Source: Synechococcus sp. PL34863bin_39 (GTDB lineage Bacteria > Cyanobacteriota > Cyanobacteriia > PCC-6307 > Cyanobiaceae). From it: 12,068 nucleotides of DNA. Made by a program: the position numbers and the translations under genes. Under the pieces are notes generated by a model. The model was not told the DNA's origin and did not search any database. It was given only the letters and a program-made list of their open reading frames with translations. The DNA is taken from positions 1 to 12,068 of the forward strand of contig WTHL01000183.1 in assembly GCA_011523155.1 (NCBI GenBank). The letters are read 5' to 3'. The first letter of the stretch is position 1, and each line of letters opens with the position of its first letter. Below are positions 1 through 7,288 of this stretch, piece by piece.

Positions 1-103
1 TAATAATTGTCATAGACCTAGCCGTACAGTCAAATCTTTTAATTCGCGAAGACATTGACCTGATAGAAAACAACTCTCTCATCCGGAATTTTGCACTATT
101 CAT
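1..103 (-). CDS. possible partial small ORF, function unknown
   Basis: An ATG at 103-101 opens a minus-strand frame that stays open for 34 codons to the left edge of the window. A Shine-Dalgarno-like AAGAGG lies seven bases upstream, and an in-frame TGA immediately precedes the ATG, so this would be the true start if the gene is real. The visible peptide begins MNSAKFRMRELF, is basic and hydrophilic, and matches no family I recognise. AT-rich DNA and the short length make a chance ORF quite possible. Confidence 0.22.
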   Translation of the reverse strand, partial: MNSAKFRMRELFSIRSMSSRIKRFDCTARSMTII

Positions 104-293
104 TCAAACGCCTCTTGATGCAGCCTACAACAACTCTTGTTTAACTAAGACAGCAGAAGCTCCACAACATGCAAACTTGAGGCTACGCAACAACAGATCA
201 ACACCTCGAACTGACCCGCAACACCCAGAAATCGCAATCAAGACAGCAATCTGAAAACACCGCCCAATACAAATCTCCCGAGAAGCTGAGAAT
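1..293. other. AT-rich stretch without a confident gene
   Basis: This stretch lies downstream of the minus-strand DUF192 gene and is visibly richer in A and T than the rest of the window. I see no tRNA, no strong hairpin with a T-run and no recognisable small RNA. A weak inverted repeat (TCTC..GAGA around 274-283) has a two-base loop and is not a credible terminator. The only coding possibility is a short minus-strand ORF starting at 103 and running off the left edge, listed separately. Confidence 0.5.
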
Positions 294-878
294 TCATTGC
301 ACAAAAATTTGAAAATGCTCATCCACAGAGCGAATCTCAACCGAATCCTTCACCTGAATACCAAGACGTTGAACCTCACCCGAACGCAGCTCAATCACAG
401 CGTCAACTGCGTCGGGAAGTTCATCTCCATCTCGATCAGCGAAATAACTCGGGCAAGGGATTGCCGTGCATGGAGGCACCTGAGGTTCAATGGCAATCAC
501 CTGATCGTTCAGGATGAAAAGCATGTCAAGAGATGCGGGCGTGTTCAGCATCCACATGCTGATCGGGAAGGAATTGTGGAATACAAACAACATGCCTTGC
601 CGCGGCGGGAGCGGCGGACGACGCATCAAACCAATGCGGCGTTTGTTGTGATCATCAGCAACCTCCAAAGCAATACAAACTGACTGCTTTTGATGCGCTT
701 GAGATGTGCCCGATAAACACCACTCTGCAGTGACTGGAAGGAACTGCGGAGCTGAAACCTGTGCAGACGACCTGGCATTCAAAACAGCAACCATTGCAAT
801 CGCGGCAAACCAGAACCAACACGTTCGATTCAACCGACGAAGGCAAATTGTTCTCGGCTGGAGCTGATTGAGATGCAT
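294..878 (-). CDS. exported DUF192 family protein
   Basis: This predicted 194-residue protein carries the DUF192 fold signature: GLMRRPPLPPRQGMLFVF at about 83-100, then MWMLNT at 108-113 and a hydrophobic strand with VIAIEP near 127-132. The first 40 residues are basic and then hydrophobic (WFWFAAIAMVAVL), ending in an Ala/Ser stretch, so it is probably secreted or membrane-anchored. The molecular function of DUF192 is not established. The start is the ATG at 878, whose A overlaps the TGA of the upstream regulator gene (TGATG); a TTG one codon earlier is also possible. An unusual DRDGDELPD segment at about 148-156 sits where relatives are expected to have a short loop, and it resembles a calcium-binding loop. 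It is the last gene of a three-gene coupled group. Confidence 0.85.
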   Translation of the reverse strand: MHLNQLQPRTICLRRLNRTCWFWFAAIAMVAVLNARSSAQVSAPQFLPVTAEWCLSGTSQAHQKQSVCIALEVADDHNKRRIGLMRRPPLPPRQGMLFVFHNSFPISMWMLNTPASLDMLFILNDQVIAIEPQVPPCTAIPCPSYFADRDGDELPDAVDAVIELRSGEVQRLGIQVKDSVEIRSVDEHFQIFVQ

Positions 879-1552
879 CAACGGGTCGGAACACCGTCAC
901 TGAGGCTGTACCCGCGTCCACGGATGGTGTGCAACAGACGGGGTTCTCCCTTCTCCTCCAGTTTCTGGCGGAGATAGCGCACATACACCTCAATCACGTT
1001 GCTGGACGCACCACGTTCGTCATTCCAGACCTCAGACAAGATCTGATCGCGACTCACCACCTGGCCAGCGCGACTGAGCAGCAGCATGAGCAAGGCATAC
1101 TCACGGGCCGTAAGAGCAAGCGGACGCGTGCCTCGTCGCACCTGCCTGCAACTGGGATCCACCGTCAGATCCCCGACCCGAAGCACAGCACTGACCTGAT
1201 CCTGACGGCGCTGAATGGACAGATGCAGTCGCAATCTCTGGAGCAGGTCGCTGATTCCCAGCGACGACAGCCAGAAATCATTGGCGCCCGCATCGAGACA
1301 GACTTCCCGCCCTTCGACACTGTCGACGTGAACATCCAGCAAGACCGGAATTGACCCAAAACAGGCACGGAGATCGGCAATCCGATGCGCCTGATCAGTG
1401 GCAAGAATTGCAATCACAGGGGTGGCACCATTCACCGCTGAACCGGAAACCCCTGCGTCCCAGTGACGCGGCTGATACCCAGAGGCTTCCAGACGGGGCG
1501 CCAAGTCGACCGCCGGATCACCAACCAGAAGCACAACATCACCCTCCGGCAT
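878..1552 (-). CDS. OmpR-family regulator with degenerate receiver
   Basis: This 224-residue protein has an N-terminal receiver-like domain (about 1-112) and a C-terminal OmpR/PhoB-type winged helix (about 123-219). The winged helix shows LTAREYALLMLLL, VIEVYVRYLRQKL and the wing motif TIRGRGYSL, so it should bind DNA. The receiver keeps D12 and the GANDF segment (89-93), but by alignment the phospho-acceptor aspartate position is A51 (in AILATD), the conserved Thr/Ser is V74 and the conserved Lys is S96. It should therefore not work as a phosphorelay receiver, comparable with atypical cyanobacterial regulators such as NblR. The start ATG at 1552 overlaps the NAD kinase stop codon (TGATG), and its own stop overlaps the DUF192 start. 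No histidine kinase is encoded nearby. Targets are unknown. Confidence 0.88.
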   Translation of the reverse strand: MPEGDVVLLVGDPAVDLAPRLEASGYQPRHWDAGVSGSAVNGATPVIAILATDQAHRIADLRACFGSIPVLLDVHVDSVEGREVCLDAGANDFWLSSLGISDLLQRLRLHLSIQRRQDQVSAVLRVGDLTVDPSCRQVRRGTRPLALTAREYALLMLLLSRAGQVVSRDQILSEVWNDERGASSNVIEVYVRYLRQKLEEKGEPRLLHTIRGRGYSLSDGVPTR

Positions 1553-2472
1553 CACACCTCCGACTTGGCAGCGTCTGGTTTGGCCACGTGGGGCAGTCCC
1601 CAACCAAGTTTGTTGCGCAGAACCTGAAAGAACTCATGGTCGGCGAGACGCACGAAACGAACCGGATGCTCACTGCGTCGGATCAGCACCCTGTCTTCAG
1701 GCCAGACGTAGCAGCCGGCACTGCCATCCACCACCATGATCAGGCGTTCCGGCGTTGCTGGAAACACCGTGACAGGTTCCTGATCACTGAACACCAGCGC
1801 GCGAGATGCCAATGAATGCGGAGCAATGGGTGTGAGCTGAAGAACTGGGCACTCCGGTGTGATCACCGGCCCTCCGGCGCTGAGGGCATAGGCGGTCGAA
1901 CCCGTGGGGGTGGAAAGAATCACCCCATCCGCGGAGATATCCACCGGTGCGTGACGGCCGATGGCGATCTCGAAATGGCACATGCTCGTGAGAGGCTCCC
2001 GGTGCAGCGCCATCTCATTGAGACAGAGAGCCTCCCAGCGACGCTGATCGCCCCGCATCACGCTCACCACCAGATTGGCCCGTTCTTCGATGGTCCACTG
2101 CTGCGTGAGGATCTGCTCCAAGGCCTGATCGAGATTGTCCAGGTAGGCCTCGGCCAAAAATCCCAGATGCCCGGTGTTGATGGTGAGAATCGGAACCCCC
2201 ACAGGTGCGGTCTGCCGGGCCGCCGATAGGACCGTGCCATCGCCTCCAAGCACGATCGCAAGAGCCATCGAGGGATCGAAGCCCTCTGGAACGCAGGCGT
2301 TGTAGCCCAGCATGCGGAGATGCTGGTCAGGATTGGCGAACCCGACCATGCCACCGGAGCTGCTGGCACGGACCACCGCGTGGTCAGCACGTTCAAGACG
2401 CTCCTGAATGACCTGGGCGGTCTCAACAGCCAGAGGCTTGCCGTCATTCACGATCAGTCCGACTTTGGGCAC
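1552..2472 (-). CDS. nadK: NAD kinase
   Basis: The product phosphorylates NAD to NADP in the cytosol using ATP or polyphosphate, feeding the NADP pool used by photosynthesis and biosynthesis. Numbered from the chosen start (306 residues), it shows the diagnostic GGDGT at 76-80, NTGHLGFL at about 99-106, LNEMALHR at 151-158 and [18 protein letters not shown] at 181-198. These are the ATP-NAD kinase fold motifs, and the length is normal. Two in-frame GTG starts exist, at 2490 and 2472. I prefer 2472 because it places PKVGLIVND at the N terminus as in relatives; neither has a clear Shine-Dalgarno sequence. The stop TGA overlaps the ATG of the downstream regulator, suggesting coupled translation. 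Older annotations call this gene ppnK. Many cyanobacteria carry a second NAD kinase; only one lies in this window. Confidence 0.95.
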   Translation of the reverse strand: MPKVGLIVNDGKPLAVETAQVIQERLERADHAVVRASSSGGMVGFANPDQHLRMLGYNACVPEGFDPSMALAIVLGGDGTVLSAARQTAPVGVPILTINTGHLGFLAEAYLDNLDQALEQILTQQWTIEERANLVVSVMRGDQRRWEALCLNEMALHREPLTSMCHFEIAIGRHAPVDISADGVILSTPTGSTAYALSAGGPVITPECPVLQLTPIAPHSLASRALVFSDQEPVTVFPATPERLIMVVDGSAGCYVWPEDRVLIRRSEHPVRFVRLADHEFFQVLRNKLGWGLPHVAKPDAAKSEV

Positions 2473-2508
2473 CGACCGGAACCAGACCACGACAACGGCA
2501 CTTTATGA

Positions 2509-2527
2509 GAAACCGATTACCGGTTTC
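2509..2527. promoter_or_regulatory. perfect 7-bp inverted repeat upstream of NAD kinase
   Basis: GAAACCG (2509-2515) and CGGTTTC (2521-2527) form a perfect inverted repeat with a five-base ATTAC spacer. It lies in the 111-base gap between the pheS stop and the preferred NAD kinase start. No T-run follows it on the minus strand, so it does not look like an intrinsic terminator. It could be an operator for a dimeric regulator or a leader hairpin; this is inference only. Confidence 0.35.
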
Positions 2528-2583
2528 CTCAGCCGCGCGAAATTGATGCAGCTCAACACCGCTCCTCGGCGATGGTGCAACCC

Positions 2584-3591
2584 TCAGAACTGCTCCAGAA
2601 AGCGCAGATCACTGGTGTAGAGCCTGCGGATGTCATCAATCCCGTGCCGGACCATGCAGAACCGTTCGACACCGAGACCGGCAGCGAAACCGCTGTAACG
2701 CTCAGGATCAAGTCCTAAGCCCTCCAGAACAGCAGGGTCGACCATGCCGCAGCCCATGACCTCGAGCCAGCGACCGCGCCACTGCACGTCCACCTCGGCA
2801 GAAGGCTCCGTGAAAGGGAAATAGCTTGCACGGAAGCGCACAGGGAGGTCTCCGAAGAAGGCCTTCAGGAAGGCCATCACTGTGCCGCGGAGATGGCTGA
2901 AATCGAGTCCTTCATCAATGGCGAGAACCTCCACCTGATGAAAGACCGGTGAGTGGGTTGCATCCACAGCATCACGTCGATAGACACGACCGGGCGCAAC
3001 GATTCGCACAGGTGGTGGTGTCTGCTCCAGCTGACGGATCTGAACAGGAGAGGTGTGGGTGCGCAGCAGGAGGTTGTCCCTCAAATAAAAGGTGTCCTGC
3101 ATATCCCTGGCCGGATGGTCGGGGGGAATGTTCAGCGCCGTGAAGTTGTAGTGATCTGACTCCACTTCAGGGCCTTCCACCATCCTGTAACCCAGACCAC
3201 AGAAAAGATCGACGATCTCTTCCGTGGTGGTGATCAGGGGATGACGATGACCGGTGGGCACTCCAGATGCAGCCGCTGTCACATCAAGTGTTTCGCTGGC
3301 GATGCGAGCGTCCAGGGCTGCCGCCTTCACCGCCTGCAGGCGCTCAGTGAGCAACGCCTGAACCTGGGTCTTGAGCAGGTTGGCGCGTTGTCCCACCAGA
3401 GGTCTCTCGTGACCCGGCAACTTGCCCATGGCCCCGAGCACGCCGGACAGACGCCCCTTTTTCCCCAGGAGACCGACCCGCAACTGTTCGAGGGACTCAG
3501 CGTCAGCAGCGGCAGCAATCTCTGTCGCTGCCTCCTGTTCAAGAGCCTCGAGCTGGTCGGTGAGCTGCTGAAGAGAGATGGTGGCGCTCAC
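2584..3591 (-). CDS. pheS: phenylalanyl-tRNA synthetase alpha subunit
   Basis: This is the catalytic alpha subunit of the cytosolic alpha2beta2 PheRS, which charges tRNA-Phe. The 335-residue protein has the usual length. Residues 1-95 form the basic, helical N-terminal arm thought to contact tRNA. The class II core follows: GHRHPLI at 114-120, the motif-1 region through [12 protein letters not shown] at 139-150, [10 protein letters not shown] at 177-186, motif 2 [20 protein letters not shown] at 200-219, the phenylalanine-pocket segment [12 protein letters not shown] at 258-269, and motif 3 with [14 protein letters not shown] at 305-318. The start is GTG at 3591, giving the N terminus [10 protein letters not shown]. 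The beta subunit gene pheT is not in the window, so the two subunits are encoded apart, which is common in cyanobacteria. The gene diverges from surE across about 73 bases. Confidence 0.97.
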   Translation of the reverse strand: MSATISLQQLTDQLEALEQEAATEIAAAADAESLEQLRVGLLGKKGRLSGVLGAMGKLPGHERPLVGQRANLLKTQVQALLTERLQAVKAAALDARIASETLDVTAAASGVPTGHRHPLITTTEEIVDLFCGLGYRMVEGPEVESDHYNFTALNIPPDHPARDMQDTFYLRDNLLLRTHTSPVQIRQLEQTPPPVRIVAPGRVYRRDAVDATHSPVFHQVEVLAIDEGLDFSHLRGTVMAFLKAFFGDLPVRFRASYFPFTEPSAEVDVQWRGRWLEVMGCGMVDPAVLEGLGLDPERYSGFAAGLGVERFCMVRHGIDDIRRLYTSDLRFLEQF

Positions 3592-3664
3592 GGCGTTGGA
3601 ATCGCAGCGACTGACTTTAGGCAGCGACGACGCTTAGGTTCCCTTGAGACCCCTCCGGCATGCC

Positions 3665-4474
3665 ATGGCCCCGCTGCGGATCCTCATCAGTAACGACGAC
3701 GGCGTCTTCGCCGATGGCATCAAGGCCCTGGCTCTCGCCGCCGCGGCCCGTGGCCATCAGGTCACCGTGGTGTGCCCGGATCAGGAGCGCTCCGCCACCG
3801 GCCATGGCCTCACCCTGCAACAGCCGATCCGGGCCGAACGCGCCGATCAGCTCTTCGGCAGCGGTGTGACCGCCTGGGCCTGCAGCGGCACACCAGCTGA
3901 CTGCATGAAGCTGGCCCTGTTCGAGCTGCTGGACGGCCCTCCGGACCTGGTCCTCTCCGGCATCAACCACGGTCCGAATCTCGGCACCGATGTGTTCTGC
4001 TCCGGAACGGTGGCCGCTGCCCTGGAGGGAACACTCGAAGGGCTGCCAGCCATGGCAGTGAGCAGTGCCTGCTTCCAGTGGCGCCAGTTCGAAGGCGCCG
4101 GGGAGATCGCGCTTGACGTCGCCGAATCAGCACTCCAGAACGGTTGGCCCGACAACCTTCTGCTGAACCTCAATCTGCCCCCTTGCCATCCTGAGTCGAT
4201 GGGTCCACTGCGCTGGACGCGACTGTCCATCCGTCGTTACGACGAACAGTTCAGTGCGCGCCAGGATCCTCGCGGCCGCACCTACTACTGGCTGGCAGGA
4301 GAAGCCGTGGAAGATCTTGAATCAGGTGGCGACGGTCCACGGGACTGGCCCACCGATGTGGCCCAGATTCAGACCAATGCGCCGTCGCTGACCCCAATTC
4401 AACCGGAACTGTTCTGGCGAGGCAGTCTCTCAAGCCTGCCCGCGGTCAGCCTCGGCGCTCAGGCCGTTCACTGA
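3665..4474 (+). CDS. surE: 5'/3'-nucleotidase SurE
   Basis: SurE is a metal-dependent phosphatase that removes phosphate from nucleoside 5'- and 3'-monophosphates and is linked to stationary-phase survival. The 269-residue protein starts [13 protein letters not shown]. The metal-binding D11-D12 pair, S43 in ERSATG and N101 in [10 protein letters not shown] are all present, together with [12 protein letters not shown] (74-85) and [12 protein letters not shown] (111-122). A longer frame begins at a TTG at 3644, but the ATG at 3665 places the NDDG motif at the usual distance from the N terminus. The stop is separated by one base from the stop of the convergent DUF3611 gene, leaving no room for a terminator outside coding sequence. 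Confidence 0.96.
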   Translation: MAPLRILISNDDGVFADGIKALALAAAARGHQVTVVCPDQERSATGHGLTLQQPIRAERADQLFGSGVTAWACSGTPADCMKLALFELLDGPPDLVLSGINHGPNLGTDVFCSGTVAAALEGTLEGLPAMAVSSACFQWRQFEGAGEIALDVAESALQNGWPDNLLLNLNLPPCHPESMGPLRWTRLSIRRYDEQFSARQDPRGRTYYWLAGEAVEDLESGGDGPRDWPTDVAQIQTNAPSLTPIQPELFWRGSLSSLPAVSLGAQAVH

Positions 4475-4475
4475 G

Positions 4476-5036
4476 TCAGCGGGCCCTGAAGATGCGCTGA
4501 AGAAACCAGAGGGAGAACAGAAGCCCAATGAGATGGGCAAACAACACCTGGGTATTACTGAGAACGGAAAGCATCTCCAGGGAAGTGATCGCCAGGTTCT
4601 CGCGCAGTCCTGAGCCACCGATCGCAATGCCTGGGGTCTGCTGGGACGCCTGAACGAACAGAGCACCAGCCAGCGACTGGTAGCCGACAGCGGCGAAGAC
4701 AAGGCCGAGAAGATCGGCAATCAGACCACGCTTGATCAGCCTGCTCGCTTCACCACGACTGGGACGGGCAGGACTGCCGAGTGCACGGCCAAGACGCACC
4801 ACCAACCAGCCCTGCCAAAGACTGAACAGCAGAACCAGGAACGAAAGGGTGGTCAGGGACAGACCCGGACTCAGTCCGAGGGCCCGATCGGCGTTGCGGC
4901 TCAGACTGCCACCGACGTTGTTGAAGGCCAGAACGCCCATCACCACAATGCCCAGGGCGGTCTGGATCCAGAACCGGATCCAGGCCATCCGGCGTAGACC
5001 GAGGGACAGCAGCTGAAGGTCGAGGCGGTCAGCCAT
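4476..5036 (-). CDS. DUF3611 (Tic21/PIC1-like) membrane protein
   Basis: The 186-residue protein has four predicted membrane helices at about 20-38, 60-81, 104-128 and 163-181, with short polar linkers and basic ends. The first helix reads RFWIQTALGIVVMGVLAF, which matches the family pattern of DUF3611. This family is found in cyanobacteria and plants and includes the chloroplast inner-envelope protein Tic21/PIC1, proposed to act in protein import or iron transport. The cyanobacterial role is therefore plausibly in plasma-membrane transport, but this is inference from the plant homologue. The gene is convergent with surE (1-nt gap) and divergent from ribF. Family assignment is by pattern recognition only. 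Confidence 0.75.
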   Translation of the reverse strand: MADRLDLQLLSLGLRRMAWIRFWIQTALGIVVMGVLAFNNVGGSLSRNADRALGLSPGLSLTTLSFLVLLFSLWQGWLVVRLGRALGSPARPSRGEASRLIKRGLIADLLGLVFAAVGYQSLAGALFVQASQQTPGIAIGGSGLRENLAITSLEMLSVLSNTQVLFAHLIGLLFSLWFLQRIFRAR

Positions 5037-5096
5037 ACGGGGGTGAACGGCAGTCGTCCAAACTTGCCATTAACACCCGCCGGATGCACGGCTTCC

Positions 5097-6059
5097 TTGA
5101 TTCCCCTCTGCTCCCCACAGCAGGCCAGCAGGCCAACGGCGCTGGCCCTCGGCAGCTTCGACGGCCTGCACGCTGGTCACAGACGCGTCATCGATGCTGT
5201 CTGCAGCGAGCCCAACGGCGGCGTGCCGAGTGTGGTGAGCTTCTGGCCCCACCCCCGGGAAGTGCTGCATGGTGAAGCTCGGCTGCGTCTCGATCTTCCT
5301 GAGGAGAAGCTCTCACTGCTGGAACCCCTCGGCATCGCCCAACTCGTCCTGGTGCCTTTTGATCAGGCACTGGCAAAGCTCAGCGCCGAGAATTTTGTCC
5401 GCAGCATGCTGATTGACACCCTGCAGGCTCGTCACATTGCGGTGGGCTCCAATTTCCGTTTCGGAAAGGGGCGGCAGGGAACCACACAGACCCTGACAAA
5501 CTTGTGCCAGCAAGCCGGTATCAGAGTCAGCGTGCTGCCGATCCTGAGGGACAGCAGCGGTGCCGTCAGCAGCAGCAGGATCCGGGCCGCGTTGAGCGAT
5601 GGCGATCTTCAAAGGGCCACGCAGCTACTGGGACGTCCGTATCGCTTCAGTGGCTCCGTGGTGAAGGGACGAGGCCTGGGCCACACGATCGGATGGCCGA
5701 CCGCCAACCTGCAGGTCGACGGTCGCAAGTTTCTGCCAGGCCTTGGTGTGTATGCGGCCTGGGCCCGAATCGAGGGTCAGCGTCGACGATTTGCAGCTGT
5801 GATGAACCTCGGTCCGCAACCAACCGTGGATCCGAATTCACCATCGGCGGTTGAAGTTCACCTGCTCGACGTCGATCAGGAGCTCAATGGAGTCTCCCTC
5901 TGCGTGGAGCCCGTGATCCGGTTACGCGGTCAGCAGCGCTTCGCGGATCTGGAAGCCCTCAGCATCCAGATCGGGCTTGACGCTGAACACGCAAGACGCG
6001 CACTTGTCGATATCTCGGCTGAACCAACAAACGCTGCTCAGAGCAGAGAGCTCGGATAA
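5097..6059 (+). CDS. ribF: bifunctional riboflavin kinase/FAD synthetase
   Basis: RibF converts riboflavin to FMN and then FMN to FAD. The N-terminal nucleotidyltransferase half shows ALGSFDGLHAGH (the HxGH-type adenylylation motif), GSNFRFGKGRQG and SSSRIRAAL, the equivalent of ISSTRIR. The C-terminal flavokinase half shows GRPYRFSGSVVKGRGLGHTI with the following GWPTANL, then GVYAAW and MNLGPQPTV. The start is uncertain because there is no in-frame ATG before the first motif. A TTG at 5097 gives a 320-residue protein beginning with IPLCSPQQ and puts GSFDG about 18 residues in, as in relatives. A GTG at 5043 would add 18 residues and sit only 6 bases from the divergent DUF3611 start. The 3' end overlaps a convergent small ORF by 22 bases. 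Confidence 0.95.
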   Translation: MIPLCSPQQASRPTALALGSFDGLHAGHRRVIDAVCSEPNGGVPSVVSFWPHPREVLHGEARLRLDLPEEKLSLLEPLGIAQLVLVPFDQALAKLSAENFVRSMLIDTLQARHIAVGSNFRFGKGRQGTTQTLTNLCQQAGIRVSVLPILRDSSGAVSSSRIRAALSDGDLQRATQLLGRPYRFSGSVVKGRGLGHTIGWPTANLQVDGRKFLPGLGVYAAWARIEGQRRRFAAVMNLGPQPTVDPNSPSAVEVHLLDVDQELNGVSLCVEPVIRLRGQQRFADLEALSIQIGLDAEHARRALVDISAEPTNAAQSRELG

Positions 6060-6160
6060 GCGTTGGTCAGCCCCCAGACGATGAACACGCCAATGCTGCC
6101 AAGCAGCAGAATGCCCCAGACGAGCACCTTCATCGGGCTGTCAGATCTGCCGTTATCCAT
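6038..6160 (-). CDS. 40-residue single-pass membrane protein, unknown function
   Basis: On the minus strand an ATG at 6160 opens a 40-codon frame ending with TGA at 6038. The peptide has a short polar head (MDNGRSDSP), then a hydrophobic segment at about 12-31 (VLVWGILLLGSIGVFIVWGL) and a short tail TNAYPSSLL. This is the profile of the small single-helix proteins common in cyanobacterial thylakoids, but I do not match it to a named Psb, Psa, Pet or Ndh subunit. An internal ATG at 6133 would remove the polar head. No clear Shine-Dalgarno sequence is seen. The last 22 bases overlap the 3' end of ribF on the opposite strand, and the start lies 36 bases from the divergent thiE start. The near-ideal helix and its occupation of the ribF-thiE gap support a real gene. 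Confidence 0.65.
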   Translation of the reverse strand: MDNGRSDSPMKVLVWGILLLGSIGVFIVWGLTNAYPSSLL

Positions 6161-6196
6161 GGCCGCAACCGTGCGTGCAATTCAGCCAAGACTGCC

Positions 6197-7243
6197 ATGC
6201 GTTCCATGAATGGCGACCCCAGGAATGATGCCGCTGTCGCCCGGATGATCGATGCCAATCTCGATCGGGCACGCGAAGGCTTGCGTGTGGTCGAGGACTG
6301 GTGCCGTTTTGGGCTTGATCGGCTGGATCTGGTGAAGCCGCTGAAGCACTGGCGGCAGCAACTCGGGCAGCACCATCAGGAGATCTACAAACACGCCCGA
6401 TCGACCGCCACGGATTCTGCCGCTGGACTGGCCCACCCTGCCCAGGAGTCGCGGCAGCATCCCAGCCAGGTGGTGGCCGCGAACTGCGCCAGAGTTCAGG
6501 AAGCGCTCCGGGTGCTGGAAGAATTCGGCCGGGCTCAGAATCCCGACCTGGCAACGACTGCAGCCTCCATCCGTTACGGCCTCTATGACCTTGAGGTCTC
6601 GGTGCTGCGGGCCGATCGTCGGTCGGAACGACGACGCAAACTGGACGCGAGCACGGTCTGCCTGATCACGGCACCAGGAGACGACCTTCTGCAGCGTGTT
6701 GATGCCGCCCTCAGCGCTGGGATCACACTCGTGCAGTACCGCGCCAAGGAGGGGAACGACCGCGATCGCCTGGAGGAGGCGAGAAGCCTGGCAGCGCTCT
6801 GCCACAACCGTGGGGCCCTGTTCATCGTCAACGACCGCATCGACCTCGCCTTGCTGGTCGATGCGGACGGAGTTCATCTTGGCCAGCAGGACCTGCCCAC
6901 CTCCGCAGCCCGCGCCTTGATCGGAGAGGACCGTCTCCTGGGACGCAGCACGCATGCACTGCCCCAGTTAAAGGCAGCGGAATCGGAGGATTGCGACTAC
7001 TTCGGCGTTGGACCGATGTATGCAACCGGCACCAAACCCGACCGCACGCCGCAGGGACTGGACTGGGCACGACAGGCCAGTGATCATGCGACACATCCCT
7101 GGTTCGCCATCGGTGGGATCGAGCTCGGACGAATCGCTGAACTGCGGGCAGCGGGCGTCCGACGTGTCGCCGTGGTGAGCGCCATCATGGCGGCAACTGA
7201 TCCGGGAGCTGCCAGTCGGGATCTCCTGCAGGCACTGCGCTGA
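6197..7243 (+). CDS. thiE: thiamine phosphate synthase, two-domain cyanobacterial type
   Basis: ThiE joins HMP-pyrophosphate with the thiazole phosphate to make thiamine monophosphate in the cytosol. The 348-residue protein is much longer than the roughly 210-residue single-domain enzyme. Residues 1-145 form the helical N-terminal extension typical of cyanobacterial ThiE (a ThiD2-type domain in domain databases). Residues 152-348 are the TIM-barrel catalytic domain, with VQYRAK (179-184), VNDRIDLALLVDADGVHLGQ (211-230), GRSTH (249-253), GVGPMYATGTKPDR (270-283), AIGGI (304-308) and VAVVSAI (324-330). The N-terminal domain contains two similar segments, at about 24-38 and 98-112. The ATG at 6197 was chosen; another lies three codons later. 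thiS follows after 45 bases, so the two thiamine genes likely share a transcript. Confidence 0.97.
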   Translation: MRSMNGDPRNDAAVARMIDANLDRAREGLRVVEDWCRFGLDRLDLVKPLKHWRQQLGQHHQEIYKHARSTATDSAAGLAHPAQESRQHPSQVVAANCARVQEALRVLEEFGRAQNPDLATTAASIRYGLYDLEVSVLRADRRSERRRKLDASTVCLITAPGDDLLQRVDAALSAGITLVQYRAKEGNDRDRLEEARSLAALCHNRGALFIVNDRIDLALLVDADGVHLGQQDLPTSAARALIGEDRLLGRSTHALPQLKAAESEDCDYFGVGPMYATGTKPDRTPQGLDWARQASDHATHPWFAIGGIELGRIAELRAAGVRRVAVVSAIMAATDPGAASRDLLQALR

Positions 7244-7288
7244 AACTGGCTGACTTACCACCCCCTTCGACCTCCGAGCCCAACACCG

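Noticed and set aside
125..340. 71-residue minus-strand ORF rich in Cys and hydrophobic residues
   Set aside because: It begins at a TTG inside the DUF192 gene, has no ribosome binding site, overlaps real coding sequence by 47 bases and matches nothing recognisable.
1816..2229. Long plus-strand open frame opposite NAD kinase
   Set aside because: It is an antisense shadow of a gene with intact catalytic motifs; the peptide is rich in His, Arg and Gly as expected for reverse-complement reading.
2509..2527. Inverted repeat as an intrinsic terminator of pheS
   Set aside because: No T-run follows on the minus strand, and the stem is only seven pairs.
3241..3693. 150-residue plus-strand open frame opposite pheS
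   Set aside because: It lies antisense to the N-terminal part of pheS and runs into the surE start; no family features.
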